From SVKR01 sp963649145 (GTDB lineage Bacteria; Bacillota; Clostridia; Oscillospirales; Oscillospiraceae), in the NCBI GenBank assembly GCA_963649145.1, contig CAVJGI010000015.1:1-32966 (forward strand): a DNA stretch of 32,966 nt, given 5' to 3'. This document shows, piece by piece, positions 1 through 6,815 of the stretch. Within the stretch, counting starts at the first letter, position 1. The number at the start of each line of letters is the position of its first letter. The notes beneath the pieces are model-generated. The model was not told the DNA's origin and did no database searches. It saw nothing but the letters and a program-made list of their open reading frames with translations. The position numbers and the translations under genes are program-made.

Positions 1-10
1 CAGCTTACAA

Positions 11-57
11 CCCTCCAGTCAGCCTTCGGCTGACAGCCTCCCTTGCACAGGGAGGTC
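11..57. repeat. Palindromic intergenic repeat (two stacked hairpins)
   Basis: Two adjacent perfect inverted repeats are visible: GTCAGCC-TTC-GGCTGAC, then CCTCCC-N7-GGGAGG. The unit is non-coding and sits at the edge of the window. Its form is that of a dispersed REP-like palindrome. Only one copy is present here, so its dispersed nature is inferred. Confidence 0.5.
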
Positions 58-106
58 TTTAAATTGTGCGGCTTCGCCGCGTTGATAAGACTTTTTTGAC
101 AGGCTG

Positions 107-141
107 AGCAGCCTGACACAGTGTGTCAGGCTGCTTTTTTT
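107..141 (+). terminator. Intrinsic terminator, plus strand
   Basis: A 12-bp perfect stem (AGCAGCCTGACA / TGTCAGGCTGCT) with a 5-nt loop is followed by seven T residues on the plus strand. No U-tract follows on the minus strand. It therefore terminates a plus-strand transcript entering from outside the window, although it lies just past the stop of the minus-strand gene at 147. Confidence 0.7.
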
Positions 142-146
142 ATGCT

Positions 147-1910
147 TTATTTGAGCTTCACGCCCCAGATCTTGCACTGGCGCGTACCGATCACGACGGT
201 GTCCTCATACACCGCGGGGCTCGCTTCCACGCCGCCCTGAAGGTCGAACTTGTCATAGACCTCGCCGGTCAGACCGTCCAGCAGATACATTGTCTGGCCG
301 AAGCTGCAATAGACCACGCAGCCGCTGCCGTCCTCGTTGTAGACGAGCACCGGCGAGCTCCACGTGTAGATCGCTTTGTGCTCCCAGACGACCTCGCCCG
401 TCTCACGGTCGAGGCAGACGAGCACGCCACCGTTATTCGCGTCCGTCTTGGCGACAGTCACGTAAATGTAGCCCTCCAGATCGTTTTTGCCGAGCGCGAT
501 TGTGGACTGCACGCCGCCGGACACGCCCTTTTCCGTGTGGCAGGTGTAATCCTTGCGCCAGACGATCTCGCCGTTTTCCGCGTCGATCTTGAAGATCGGC
601 ACCGGTGCAGTCGTCCAGCTGCGCCAGCCGAGGTGGAAGGAGGTGCTGATATAGATATAGGGATGGCCGTTCTCGATGGAGAGCACTGGCGAGCCGTTGG
701 AGTCGTCCAGAATGTCCTGCACCCAGTCGAGCTCCAGCGTGTTGAGGTCGATGCACATCAGCCGCCCGCCGTTGTCCGCGACGATGAGGTGGCTGCGCCA
801 GATGACGGCGCTGTCCTCCATGCCGACCCAGTACTGATAGAGTGTCGTGCGCGTGCCGTAATAGTGCCACTTGACGGTCTTGGGGTCGATGCTGATCGTG
901 CCCGCTTCGGGGTCGTAGTCGGTGTTCAGCTTGATGATGTAGAGGATGCCGTTTTCGCCGGGGTAGATGAGCTGGTCCGTCTCCGCGTCCACGAGGGCGG
1001 AGCCGTCGAAATAGGAGAGCGTTCCGCGCAGGGTGAAGGAGTCCACATTGCCGAAGGTGTGGAGCACCTTGAAGTCGATGAGGCTGATGATGAACGCGCG
1101 GGAATAGCCGCGGTCGCTGTCGTAGCCCGCGCCGAGATAGAGCAGGGGATAGCCGCGCGGGTCGAGCGCGCCCGCGCCCTTGAAGGTGTAGCCGAGCGTC
1201 AGCGTGTCGCGGGTCTTTTTGCCGGTGTTCAGGTCGAGGAAGTAGACGTTGCCGTCCATCGTGGCATAGATGACCTCGACGAGCTCGTCGTCCTCCTTCG
1301 CCCAGTCATACATGTTCATAATCGCCTTCGTCTCGCGCGACCATTTGACGATGAGGGGCTGACCGACCCAGCCGCTTCCGGTCCACGTTGCGCCGTTGTA
1401 GCTCAGCGAGCCTGTCGTGTAGCTCCACGACTCGCCAAATTTATACTCCTTGAGGTTCGCGTAGCCGTAGCTGCCGCCGTCGCGGAAGTTGTTGCCGCGG
1501 AAGGTGATGATGCCCTCCATATCGGTGTAATCGTCGCCGGTCAGAAAGTCGATCGGCTCCGCCGCCTCATAGACCTCGTCGCTGCCGAGCGTCGTGTCGT
1601 CCACGTTTATGGCGGTGTTCGTGACATAGATGTCCGGGTCCGTGTTTTCCGTGTGGTAGGGCTCGAACTCCGGGATGGGCGTCGGCGTGGGTTCGGGCGT
1701 CGGCTGCGGGGTCGGTTCGGGCGTGGGCTCCGGCGTCGGCGTCGGGGTCGGCTGCGGGGTCTCCACGACCGCCTGCGTCGGCTCCGGCTGGGCGGGCTCT
1801 GCGCCGTGGAGCTTCACGACAATGAAGACCAAAGCAGCGAGCAGTATGATGAGTATGACCGCCATCACGGCGGTCCGGGAGTGATCGGCGTTCTTTTTCC
1901 TGCTGGACAT
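147..1910 (-). CDS. Membrane-anchored PQQ-like beta-propeller protein
   Basis: This 587-residue protein has one N-terminal membrane segment (about residues 14-33), a Thr/Pro/Glu repeat linker (about 47-85), and a large extracytoplasmic region. That region has repeated strands of the PQQ/BamB WD40-like type, such as VYFLDLNTGK, LMCIDLNTLELDW, LVCLDRETGEVVWEHK and MYLLDGLTGEVYD. It is probably a surface-exposed eight-bladed propeller for binding or scaffolding; no catalytic residues are evident. The reading frame extends upstream to 1982, but I chose the ATG at 1910. A TTGCTT-N17-TATACT promoter at 1954-1982 covers the upstream extension, so those codons would not be transcribed. An AAAGGAAA purine tract lies ahead of 1910 at a longish spacing. 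It is monocistronic. The family call is good; the biological role is unknown. Confidence 0.82.
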   Translation of the reverse strand: MSSRKKNADHSRTAVMAVILIILLAALVFIVVKLHGAEPAQPEPTQAVVETPQPTPTPTPEPTPEPTPQPTPEPTPTPIPEFEPYHTENTDPDIYVTNTAINVDDTTLGSDEVYEAAEPIDFLTGDDYTDMEGIITFRGNNFRDGGSYGYANLKEYKFGESWSYTTGSLSYNGATWTGSGWVGQPLIVKWSRETKAIMNMYDWAKEDDELVEVIYATMDGNVYFLDLNTGKKTRDTLTLGYTFKGAGALDPRGYPLLYLGAGYDSDRGYSRAFIISLIDFKVLHTFGNVDSFTLRGTLSYFDGSALVDAETDQLIYPGENGILYIIKLNTDYDPEAGTISIDPKTVKWHYYGTRTTLYQYWVGMEDSAVIWRSHLIVADNGGRLMCIDLNTLELDWVQDILDDSNGSPVLSIENGHPYIYISTSFHLGWRSWTTAPVPIFKIDAENGEIVWRKDYTCHTEKGVSGGVQSTIALGKNDLEGYIYVTVAKTDANNGGVLVCLDRETGEVVWEHKAIYTWSSPVLVYNEDGSGCVVYCSFGQTMYLLDGLTGEVYDKFDLQGGVEASPAVYEDTVVIGTRQCKIWGVKLK

Positions 1911-1953
1911 AACGAATACACCCGGTTTCCTTTCTTTTTTCGATACAAGGCTC

Positions 1954-1982
1954 AGTATATCAAAGCGCGCCGAAAAAAGCAA
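1954..1982 (-). promoter_or_regulatory. Sigma-A type promoter for the PQQ-propeller gene
   Basis: On the minus strand, TTGCTT (1977-1982), a 17-nt spacer and TATACT (1954-1959) form a good housekeeping promoter. The predicted start, near 1947, fixes the translation start at 1910. Confidence 0.6.
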
Positions 1983-2015
1983 TCGCCGAAAGCGGGAAAA
2001 AAGCCAAATTTCGAC

Positions 2016-2044
2016 TTTACTTTTGTGCCGGCTTCGGTTATAAT
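2016..2044 (+). promoter_or_regulatory. Promoter of tRNA-Arg
   Basis: TTTACT (2016-2021), a 17-nt spacer and a perfect TATAAT (2039-2044) precede the tRNA by 33 nt. Confidence 0.75.
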
Positions 2045-2077
2045 ACTATCCGTGCCTGCGATCGGGCAGGCGGATAA

Positions 2078-2154
2078 GTGCCCGTAGCTCAGTTGGATAG
2101 AGTGTTGGACTCCGACTCCAAAGGTCGCTGGTTCGAATCCAGTCGGGCATACCA
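2078..2154 (+). tRNA. tRNA-Arg (anticodon CCG)
   Basis: A full cloverleaf folds by eye. The 7-bp acceptor stem is GTGCCCG with CGGGCAT, including a G1-U72 wobble. The D-arm is GCTC/GAGT. The anticodon stem is TTGGA/TCCAA with loop CTCCGAC, so positions 34-36 (2112-2114) are CCG and read CGG. The variable loop has 5 nt and the T-arm loop is TTCGAAT. The discriminator is A, and CCA is encoded at 2152-2154. It has its own promoter and an intrinsic terminator just downstream, so it is a single-gene unit. Confidence 0.96.
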
Positions 2155-2158
2155 CGGA

Positions 2159-2188
2159 AAGAGACACCGGTTCCGGTGTCTCTTTTTT
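2159..2188 (+). terminator. Intrinsic terminator of tRNA-Arg
   Basis: AGAGACACCGG pairs with CCGGTGTCTCT across a 2-base centre, followed by a T-run. It ends the tRNA transcript 28 nt before the next start codon. Confidence 0.85.
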
Positions 2189-2215
2189 GGAACTGACACA
2201 GGAGGCTCCCTTTTT

Positions 2216-3361
2216 ATGAGCGAACATCACGAGCATCACGAACACGAGTACCACGAGCACCACCATCACCACGACGAGTACCCCCAGCACCCCTGCGACG
2301 GCGAGGGTCACCAGCACCATCACCACGCGGACGGCAGCTGCTGCTGCAGCTTCCACGCGGAGGAGTATCACGGCGTGGACAAGCTGCTGCTCGCTCGGCT
2401 CATCGCCGCCATTGCCGCCTATCTCTGCGGCATGCTCCTGCCCGTCAGCGAGACGGTCGAGGCGGTTTTGATGATCGCGGCGGCGCTCATCGCGGGCTAC
2501 GATGTGCTCTGGCAGGCGGTGAAGAACATTTTCCGCCTCCGCTTTTTTGACGACTGCTTCCTTATGACCTTCGCTGCTGTCGCGGCGTGCATCCTCGGCG
2601 AGTTCGAGGAGGGCGCGGCGGTGTTCGTGCTCTATCGCATCGGCGAGTCCTGCCAGTCCTTCGCCGTGCGCCGCAGCCGCAAGACCATCGCGAGTCTGAC
2701 CGGCGAGGCAATGGCGCATGTGGACGAAGATGAACAGATCTCCGATAAGCTCATCACGCGCTTTTCCCGCGTTTACACGCCCGTTATCCTCGCCCTTGCG
2801 GTCCTGATCGCGGTCTGCCTTCCGCTTTTTGGAAACGAGAGCTGGAGCGACGCCGTTTACCGCGCGCTGAGTTTCCTCGTGCTGGCGTGTCCCTGCGCCA
2901 TCGTGATCTCCGTTCCGCTGGCTTACTTCGCCGGTATCGGTGTCGCCTCGCACCATGGGATCTTTTTCCGCGACAGCGCCGAGATCGACACGGTCTCGCG
3001 TCTGCGCAGCGGGGAGGGGCAGGAGCTGGCGCATGTCCAGATCGGCCAGCGCCACGCGCTTGTCTGGCCCGCGTCCGACGCCGCCGAGCCCCGCAGCGCG
3101 GAGCTCATTCTGACCGAGGGAGGGGAGACCTTCGCGACTGCGATCGCCATCGCGCGCCATACGCGGCGTATCATCGCGGAGAATATCGTCTTCACCATCG
3201 CGGTGAAGCTCGTCGTTCTTGTCCTCTCCGCTTTCGGGATCTCCCGCCTCTGGGTCTCCGTCTTTGCCGACAGCGGCGTTACGCTGATCGTTGTCCTGAA
3301 CTCCCTGCGCGCTTTTTTGATGCACCGGAAAAAGGCGGCGTATCACGATCATCACGCATAA
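2216..3361 (+). CDS. P1B-type heavy-metal ATPase relative lacking its A, P and N domains
   Basis: The 381-residue product aligns by eye with Zn/Cd/Pb-exporting P1B ATPases (normally about 620-750 residues). It keeps a His/Cys-rich N-terminus (residues 1-45), the first membrane pairs with the FDDCFLMTFA and GEFEEGAAVFVLYRIGE segments, the metal-site motif CPC at 225-227, and the last membrane pair. The actuator domain is reduced to a few residues between RRSRKTIASLTGEA and SDKLITRFSRVYTP. The whole phosphorylation and nucleotide-binding region with DKTGT is absent. The hinge GDGxND is reduced to GEGQEL (266-271). It cannot hydrolyse ATP by the known mechanism. The ATG at 2216 follows AGGAGG at 14 nt. 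No promoter is visible after the tRNA terminator, so expression may depend on read-through. It is either a pseudogene with in-frame deletions, a repurposed membrane metal-binding protein, or an assembly artefact. Confidence 0.75.
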   Translation: MSEHHEHHEHEYHEHHHHHDEYPQHPCDGEGHQHHHHADGSCCCSFHAEEYHGVDKLLLARLIAAIAAYLCGMLLPVSETVEAVLMIAAALIAGYDVLWQAVKNIFRLRFFDDCFLMTFAAVAACILGEFEEGAAVFVLYRIGESCQSFAVRRSRKTIASLTGEAMAHVDEDEQISDKLITRFSRVYTPVILALAVLIAVCLPLFGNESWSDAVYRALSFLVLACPCAIVISVPLAYFAGIGVASHHGIFFRDSAEIDTVSRLRSGEGQELAHVQIGQRHALVWPASDAAEPRSAELILTEGGETFATAIAIARHTRRIIAENIVFTIAVKLVVLVLSAFGISRLWVSVFADSGVTLIVVLNSLRAFLMHRKKAAYHDHHA

Positions 3362-3369
3362 AATAAGCC

Positions 3370-3399
3370 AAAAGACCGCTTTTCGAAGCGGTCTTTTTT
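3370..3399. terminator. Bidirectional intrinsic terminator
   Basis: AAGACCGCTT-TTCG-AAGCGGTCTT is flanked by an A-run and a T-run, so it serves both the plus-strand ATPase-like gene and the minus-strand amidase gene, which converge here. Confidence 0.85.
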
Positions 3400-3400
3400 C

Positions 3401-3883
3401 TTACTCGCGCACGCCTTCTATGTGTATGCCGCGCAGACGCGCGAAGTCATAGCTGTCCAGCGGCCGCCAGAGGGCGTCGTTCGTGTGCGCCGCGACGAAG
3501 ATGCGGGGAGGGGAGACCTCCAGCACGAGGAGCGAGTGATAAAAGCTGCCGTCCGGCGCGCCGAGCTGGATGACGTCGCCGGGCAGCAGCGATTCCGCGG
3601 CGGCGGGCATCCCGAACGGTCCCGGTCCGCGGTTTGACGTCAGGAAGCGGTAAAGCGGTTCCACGCCGGACCATGAAGGGGAGCGGTCATTTAGGTTAAC
3701 ATAATACCATCCGTTTTCAGGAGAATAATTCATCACGCCCGCGCCGGCAAAGAGGCATTGGGACACGAAGCTCGTGCAGTCGCCGCCGAGCGGGTCGAAA
3801 TCATAGTAGGCAGGATTGCGCGCAAGCGCCCAGCGTTCGGCATAGCGCAGCGCCGCGGCGCGGTCGTAGGAAAACTCAGGCAT
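3401..3883 (-). CDS. Amidase_6 domain protein (NlpC/P60-like cysteine hydrolase fold)
   Basis: The 160-residue protein opens with YDRAAALRYAERWALARNPAYYDFDPLGGDCTSFVSQCLFAGAG, the hallmark of the putative amidase domain family (Amidase_6). The cysteine of GDCTSFVSQ is the expected nucleophile, and the histidine in GSFYHSLLVLEV the expected second catalytic residue. It has no signal peptide. It is typical of sporulating Firmicutes and probably acts on peptide or cell-wall amides; the substrate is unknown. I use the ATG at 3883 because the family begins there. A longer start at 3904 would lie inside the upstream terminator hairpin. The only Shine-Dalgarno-like bases (GGGGTG) sit within the 3' arm of that hairpin. 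It is probably co-transcribed with the small membrane-protein gene upstream. Confidence 0.78.
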   Translation of the reverse strand: MPEFSYDRAAALRYAERWALARNPAYYDFDPLGGDCTSFVSQCLFAGAGVMNYSPENGWYYVNLNDRSPSWSGVEPLYRFLTSNRGPGPFGMPAAAESLLPGDVIQLGAPDGSFYHSLLVLEVSPPRIFVAAHTNDALWRPLDSYDFARLRGIHIEGVRE

Positions 3884-3884
3884 G

Positions 3885-3928
3885 AAAAAGCACCCCGGAA
3901 GCAAGGATGGACCATCCTATTCCGGGGC
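3885..3928 (-). terminator. Terminator hairpin abutting the amidase start codon
   Basis: On the minus strand, GCCCCGGAA and AGGATGG pair with CCATCCT and TTCCGGGGTGC, and five Ts follow. The T-run ends one base before the ATG at 3883. The stem both ends the small ORF transcript and contains the only plausible ribosome-binding bases for the amidase gene. Confidence 0.7.
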
Positions 3929-3945
3929 GTTTCCGATTGTGCGCA

Positions 3946-4080
3946 TCAGCGGTCGTCGTCCAGCCGCTCGCTCTTGTCGATCGGCTTTTTCTTTGTCACG
4001 CGAAGCAGGATCTCGTCCACGATCCGCGCAAGGATCACAACGCCGACCACAACAAGCACGATTTTCAAAGTTTCACTCAT
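3946..4080 (-). CDS. 44-residue single-pass membrane peptide
   Basis: The product starts MSETLKIVLVVVGVVILARI and ends with a charged cytoplasmic-type tail (KKKPIDKSERLDDDR), giving one membrane helix at about residues 5-20. The ATG at 4080 follows GGGTGAT at about 7 nt, and a strong promoter lies 18 nt further upstream. There is an intrinsic terminator just after the stop. No family is recognised. The consistent promoter, start and terminator support a real gene despite its size. Confidence 0.6.
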   Translation of the reverse strand: MSETLKIVLVVVGVVILARIVDEILLRVTKKKPIDKSERLDDDR

Positions 4081-4097
4081 ATTCATCACCCAAACCC

Positions 4098-4126
4098 ATT
4101 GTAACGGTTCCGCCGCTTTTTTTCAA
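4098..4126 (-). promoter_or_regulatory. Promoter of the 44-residue membrane peptide gene
   Basis: On the minus strand, TTGAAA (4121-4126), a 17-nt spacer and TACAAT (4098-4103) form a clear housekeeping promoter. The candidate mobile element begins about 95 bp upstream of it. Confidence 0.65.
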
Positions 4127-4221
4127 GACCCAAATCAAATTCATCGACAGGGAACAGCAGGAAAACGCAGAAGGCAGCAGCCGAAAAATGCAGCTGCGGT
4201 TTTTGGGGGCGTTTACGCACA

Positions 4222-4251
4222 ATTGAACAAAATAAAGACGCCGTTTTGTGC
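4222..4251. other. Candidate left attachment site
   Basis: ATTGAACAAAAT and TTTTGTGC lie 10 nt apart, forming an imperfect inverted repeat shared with 7502-7526. They lie exactly where base composition jumps from ordinary to hyper-GC. Confidence 0.4.
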
Positions 4252-4254
4252 AAT

Positions 4255-5250
4255 CGGGTGCGGGGTGGGCGCTGGGGGCTGCACGCCGCCTTATAAACAT
4301 CCGCGCGGAGCGCGGGGGCGCGTGCTCGACGCGCGCCCGGTCAAGCGTATCGCTTGTTGCGCCCCGCAGGGCGCGAAATCTCCTTTGGGATGTTGCCGCG
4401 GGCGGGTTGGTTGGCTTTGCAACCGCTCCTATCGTGCTCAGCGCCCGCCGCAGCGGGCGCTGAACCCCCGCCGCGCCCCGCAGGGCGCGGAAGCCCCAAG
4501 GCGCGCCGCCGACGACGCCTTCTCGCAAGCGCCGCCCCAGCGGGGCGGCGCGCCGGGAGGCGGCGCGCGGAGCGAAAAAAGGGGCGCGCCCCGCAGGGGC
4601 GCGGGCGACAACCGCGCCAAGGGGCGGCGGCGTGGCAAACTTCCATTTACGCGGGCGACAGACAGGCGGACACGACCACCGGGCGGAGCGCCCCGCAGGG
4701 GCGCGGAGAGAGCCGCGGCGGGGGCACGCCAAGGCAGACACGACCACCAAGGCAGGAGCCCCCGCGCCCGCCGCCGCCCCGCCGACGCGAGCACCAGCCG
4801 AGACAGAGGCACCCAGCGAGCCCAAGGCGCGCCGCAGCGCGCCGCAGCCCCTTTTTTCGCGGGCGCGTCCGCGCCCGGAGCCCCGCCGGAGCGCCATCGC
4901 CGCAGGCGGGGCGCGACCAAGGGGCGGAGTGGCGCATGGCGCGGGGGGCAAGCCCGCGTAGCGGGCGCAGAGCGACGGAGGAGCGACCCCCGCGAGCGCA
5001 TACCTTTTTTGCCCCGCTCCGCCGCTCCGCGGCGGACGGGGCGCGAGCCGGGTGCCCCAAGGGGCGCGCAGCGACCCGCGCGGGCGGGTCCCGGCGAGGA
5101 AGCCCCCGCCACGACCACCGGGGAGCCCCCGCGCGCTCCGGCGCGTCGGCGGCAGGGGCTTGCCACGACCACCCGACTTGCGGCTACCGCCAGCCGAGCG
5201 CACGCTTGCGGAGCGCGACCGGTGCGCGGTAGCTGCGAGCGCAGCGAGCA
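4255..5250. repeat. Hyper-GC, palindrome-rich non-coding block upstream of rep
   Basis: About 1 kb is composed almost wholly of G and C. It carries many short perfect hairpins: variants of GCGCCCCGCAGGGCGC near 4359, 4473, 4581 and 4686, GCGCCCGC-CGCA-GCGGGCGC at 4441-4460, and GCGCCGCCCC-AGC-GGGGCGGCGC near 4530. The decamer CACGACCACC recurs in direct orientation at 4671, 4739, 5110 and 5164. All six frames are open only because stop codons are rare at this composition, and the translations are low-complexity Arg/Ala/Gly/Pro. Given the HUH initiator immediately downstream, an origin or packaging-like structural region is the leading inference. Confidence 0.6.
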
Positions 5251-5287
5251 CTCTACTTGATACAGGGACATTATTCCGTCAGGACTA

Positions 5288-6460
5288 ATGGACCACACCA
5301 TTCCGAGACCCTCGCCGGTCCCTATCGAGATTGGCGACCATATCACGCACAACTGTCATGTCAAGACCTATCCGGATGGCTCGCGCTGCGTGCTTGTCTC
5401 CGACCGGGCAATCTTCCGCGAGCGCGGCTGGGAGCAGCGGCACGATGCTGCGGAGGATTCTGCGGCTGCTTGGCGGCAGCACGTCGATGAGATGACGGAG
5501 CCGGACGTTGTTGAAAAGTCGTCGTATAGGTTGATGCGCGAGGACGACGACGCGGACCAGCGACGCCGCGCGTCGCTGGCGCGCGCGAAGCGCCGCGCCC
5601 GCGTCGCTGTCCGCGATCTCGCGCTTTCCAATGATTTCCGCTGGTTCGTAACTTTGACCCTCGACCAGACCAAGATCGACCGCTACGATATCAAGGAGAT
5701 CACCCGGCACCTCAACCACTGGCTCGACAATCAGGTCCGCCGCTGTGGGCTCCGGTACGTCCTCGTACCGGAGCACCACAAGGACGGAGCTGTGCACTTC
5801 CATGGGCTCTTCTCCGACGCCCTGCCCGCTGTCGACAGCGGGCACAAGGATAAAGGCGGGCATCCGGTCTACAACCTCCCGCGCTGGGACTGGGGCTTTA
5901 GCACGGCTATCGAGCTCTACGGCGAGAGAGCCTCCGCGGTCGGCTACGTCTGCAAATATATCACCAAGGCGCAGGAGAAGATCGGCGGGCGCTGGTATTA
6001 CTCCGGCGGCGAGCTCCGCCGCCCGGAGGTCAGCACCTGTGACGTTGATTGGGCGGAGTATGAGGGCTATAATGGGGGGTATGGATTCCAGCTCCCTGAG
6101 CTGGGCGCGAAATGCGTCAAAATCGAGGTAGGAGGCGATGGCGATGATGCCGCAGCAGCTGCTGGAGCTGTGGAGCATCGAGCAGACGACGACCGGGGCG
6201 ACGCTCTGGCTGGAGCTCTGCTGGCAGATGTGGAGAGGCAGGACGGCGGCGCAGGTCGTCCGCGAGATGCGCAGCCGGACCGGTTGGACGCACGGCAGGA
6301 TATACGGGGAGATGCGCTCGGCGCTCTCACCGGTTCTCGACGCCGACAGCGAGACGCTGGCGGCGCTGGGGCTGGAGATGCGAGACCGGACGACACCGCA
6401 GCTGGCGGCGGCGGTGGTCCGGACGATGAGACGAGGGAGGTAGATAATGAGCAGCGTTAA
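5288..6460 (+). CDS. HUH-type rolling-circle replication initiator (Rep)
   Basis: In the 390-residue frame, residues about 110-265 form a phage/plasmid-type Rep nuclease. There is an early strand FRWFVTLTLDQ, the metal-binding HUH motif in VHFHGLF (H170, H172), and a tyrosine helix GYVCKYITK with Y220 and Y224 as nicking candidates and a lysine between. This matches replication-associated proteins of the ORF2/G2P kind. The protein would nick and rejoin DNA at an origin, probably in the GC-rich block just upstream. From about residue 285 the frame becomes low-complexity Gly/Ala/Asp/Arg and is overlapped by another gene in the +1 frame. That tail may be an overprinted extension rather than a folded domain. 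The start has only AGGA at 3 nt, so an alternative start is possible. No helicase domain is present. Confidence 0.78.
   Translation: MDHTIPRPSPVPIEIGDHITHNCHVKTYPDGSRCVLVSDRAIFRERGWEQRHDAAEDSAAAWRQHVDEMTEPDVVEKSSYRLMREDDDADQRRRASLARAKRRARVAVRDLALSNDFRWFVTLTLDQTKIDRYDIKEITRHLNHWLDNQVRRCGLRYVLVPEHHKDGAVHFHGLFSDALPAVDSGHKDKGGHPVYNLPRWDWGFSTAIELYGERASAVGYVCKYITKAQEKIGGRWYYSGGELRRPEVSTCDVDWAEYEGYNGGYGFQLPELGAKCVKIEVGGDGDDAAAAAGAVEHRADDDRGDALAGALLADVERQDGGAGRPRDAQPDRLDARQDIRGDALGALTGSRRRQRDAGGAGAGDARPDDTAAGGGGGPDDETREVDNEQR
6144..6443 (+). CDS. Small protein overprinting the rep 3' end
   Basis: This 99-residue frame starts MMPQQLLELWSIEQTTTGATLWLELCWQMW and has almost exclusively G or C at third codon positions, which marks it as a true coding frame. 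AGGAGG at 6130-6135 lies 8 nt before the ATG at 6144. An ATG at 6138 is too close to that site. It lies entirely inside the rep reading frame, shifted by one. The predicted product is helical, with a TAAQVVREMRSRTGWTHGRIYGEMR stretch resembling a helix-turn-helix. That could make it a copy-control or recombination-directionality protein, but I recognise no family. The stop at 6443 is 3 nt before the next ATG. Confidence 0.6.
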   Translation: MMPQQLLELWSIEQTTTGATLWLELCWQMWRGRTAAQVVREMRSRTGWTHGRIYGEMRSALSPVLDADSETLAALGLEMRDRTTPQLAAAVVRTMRRGR

Positions 6461-6815
6461 CGACGTGATGAAGATGGCGTTCTTCGGACCGTCCAGCCCT
6501 GAGGAGCTGGACGGGCTCGACCTGAGCGCGCTGAAAAGCTTTGAGATGAGAGGGAACGGCTGGTCCGTCACCCTCTACGACCGCGGCGGCGACGGGCAGC
6601 AGCCCGCGCCGGATGCCGGTCAGAGCCTCGCAGACGCGATAGACCGGGCGGCGGCGCGGCTCGGCTGCGCGGCTTCGGAGGCACCGTCCGGGGGCGATTT
6701 GACTTTTTCCGGATTGTCAACCGGCGGCGGAAAACGGCTCCCCGCGGGCGATTGCCCGCCGTGGGAGGACGCAGAGGGCGCGGAAATCTGGGATGCTGAG
6801 GGGGTGAGAGGATGA
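6447..6815 (+). CDS. Hypothetical acidic small protein of the element
   Basis: The 122-residue product begins MSSVNDVMKMAFFGPSSPEELDGLDLSALKSFEMRGNGWSVTLYDRGG and is acidic and Gly-rich towards the end. GGGAGGT at 6434-6440 provides a ribosome-binding site. Its start overlaps the rep stop by 14 nt, and its stop overlaps the recombinase start as ATGA, so it belongs to the rep-recombinase operon. The GWSVTLYDRGG strand suggests a small beta-containing domain. No family is recognised. Confidence 0.6.
   Translation: MSSVNDVMKMAFFGPSSPEELDGLDLSALKSFEMRGNGWSVTLYDRGGDGQQPAPDAGQSLADAIDRAAARLGCAASEAPSGGDLTFSGLSTGGGKRLPAGDCPPWEDAEGAEIWDAEGVRG

Noticed and set aside
1675..1790. Tandem DNA repeat as a separate element
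   Set aside because: It is explained by the Thr/Pro/Glu repeat linker of the PQQ-propeller protein.
123..2087. 654-codon plus-strand open frame
   Set aside because: It is antisense to the PQQ-propeller gene, crosses a promoter and runs into the tRNA. The composition is Arg/Val/Ala-rich shadow.
2216..3361. Working Zn/Cd-exporting ATPase
   Set aside because: No DKTGT motif and no nucleotide-binding domain. The hinge motif is altered to GEGQEL.
4359..5200. CRISPR array
   Set aside because: The repeats are short palindromes at irregular spacing with no constant spacer length, and no cas gene is present.
4073..5251. Long frames on both strands in the GC-rich block
   Set aside because: All frames give Arg/Ala/Gly/Pro low-complexity products, none has a ribosome-binding site, and several overlap equally well. 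They reflect base composition.
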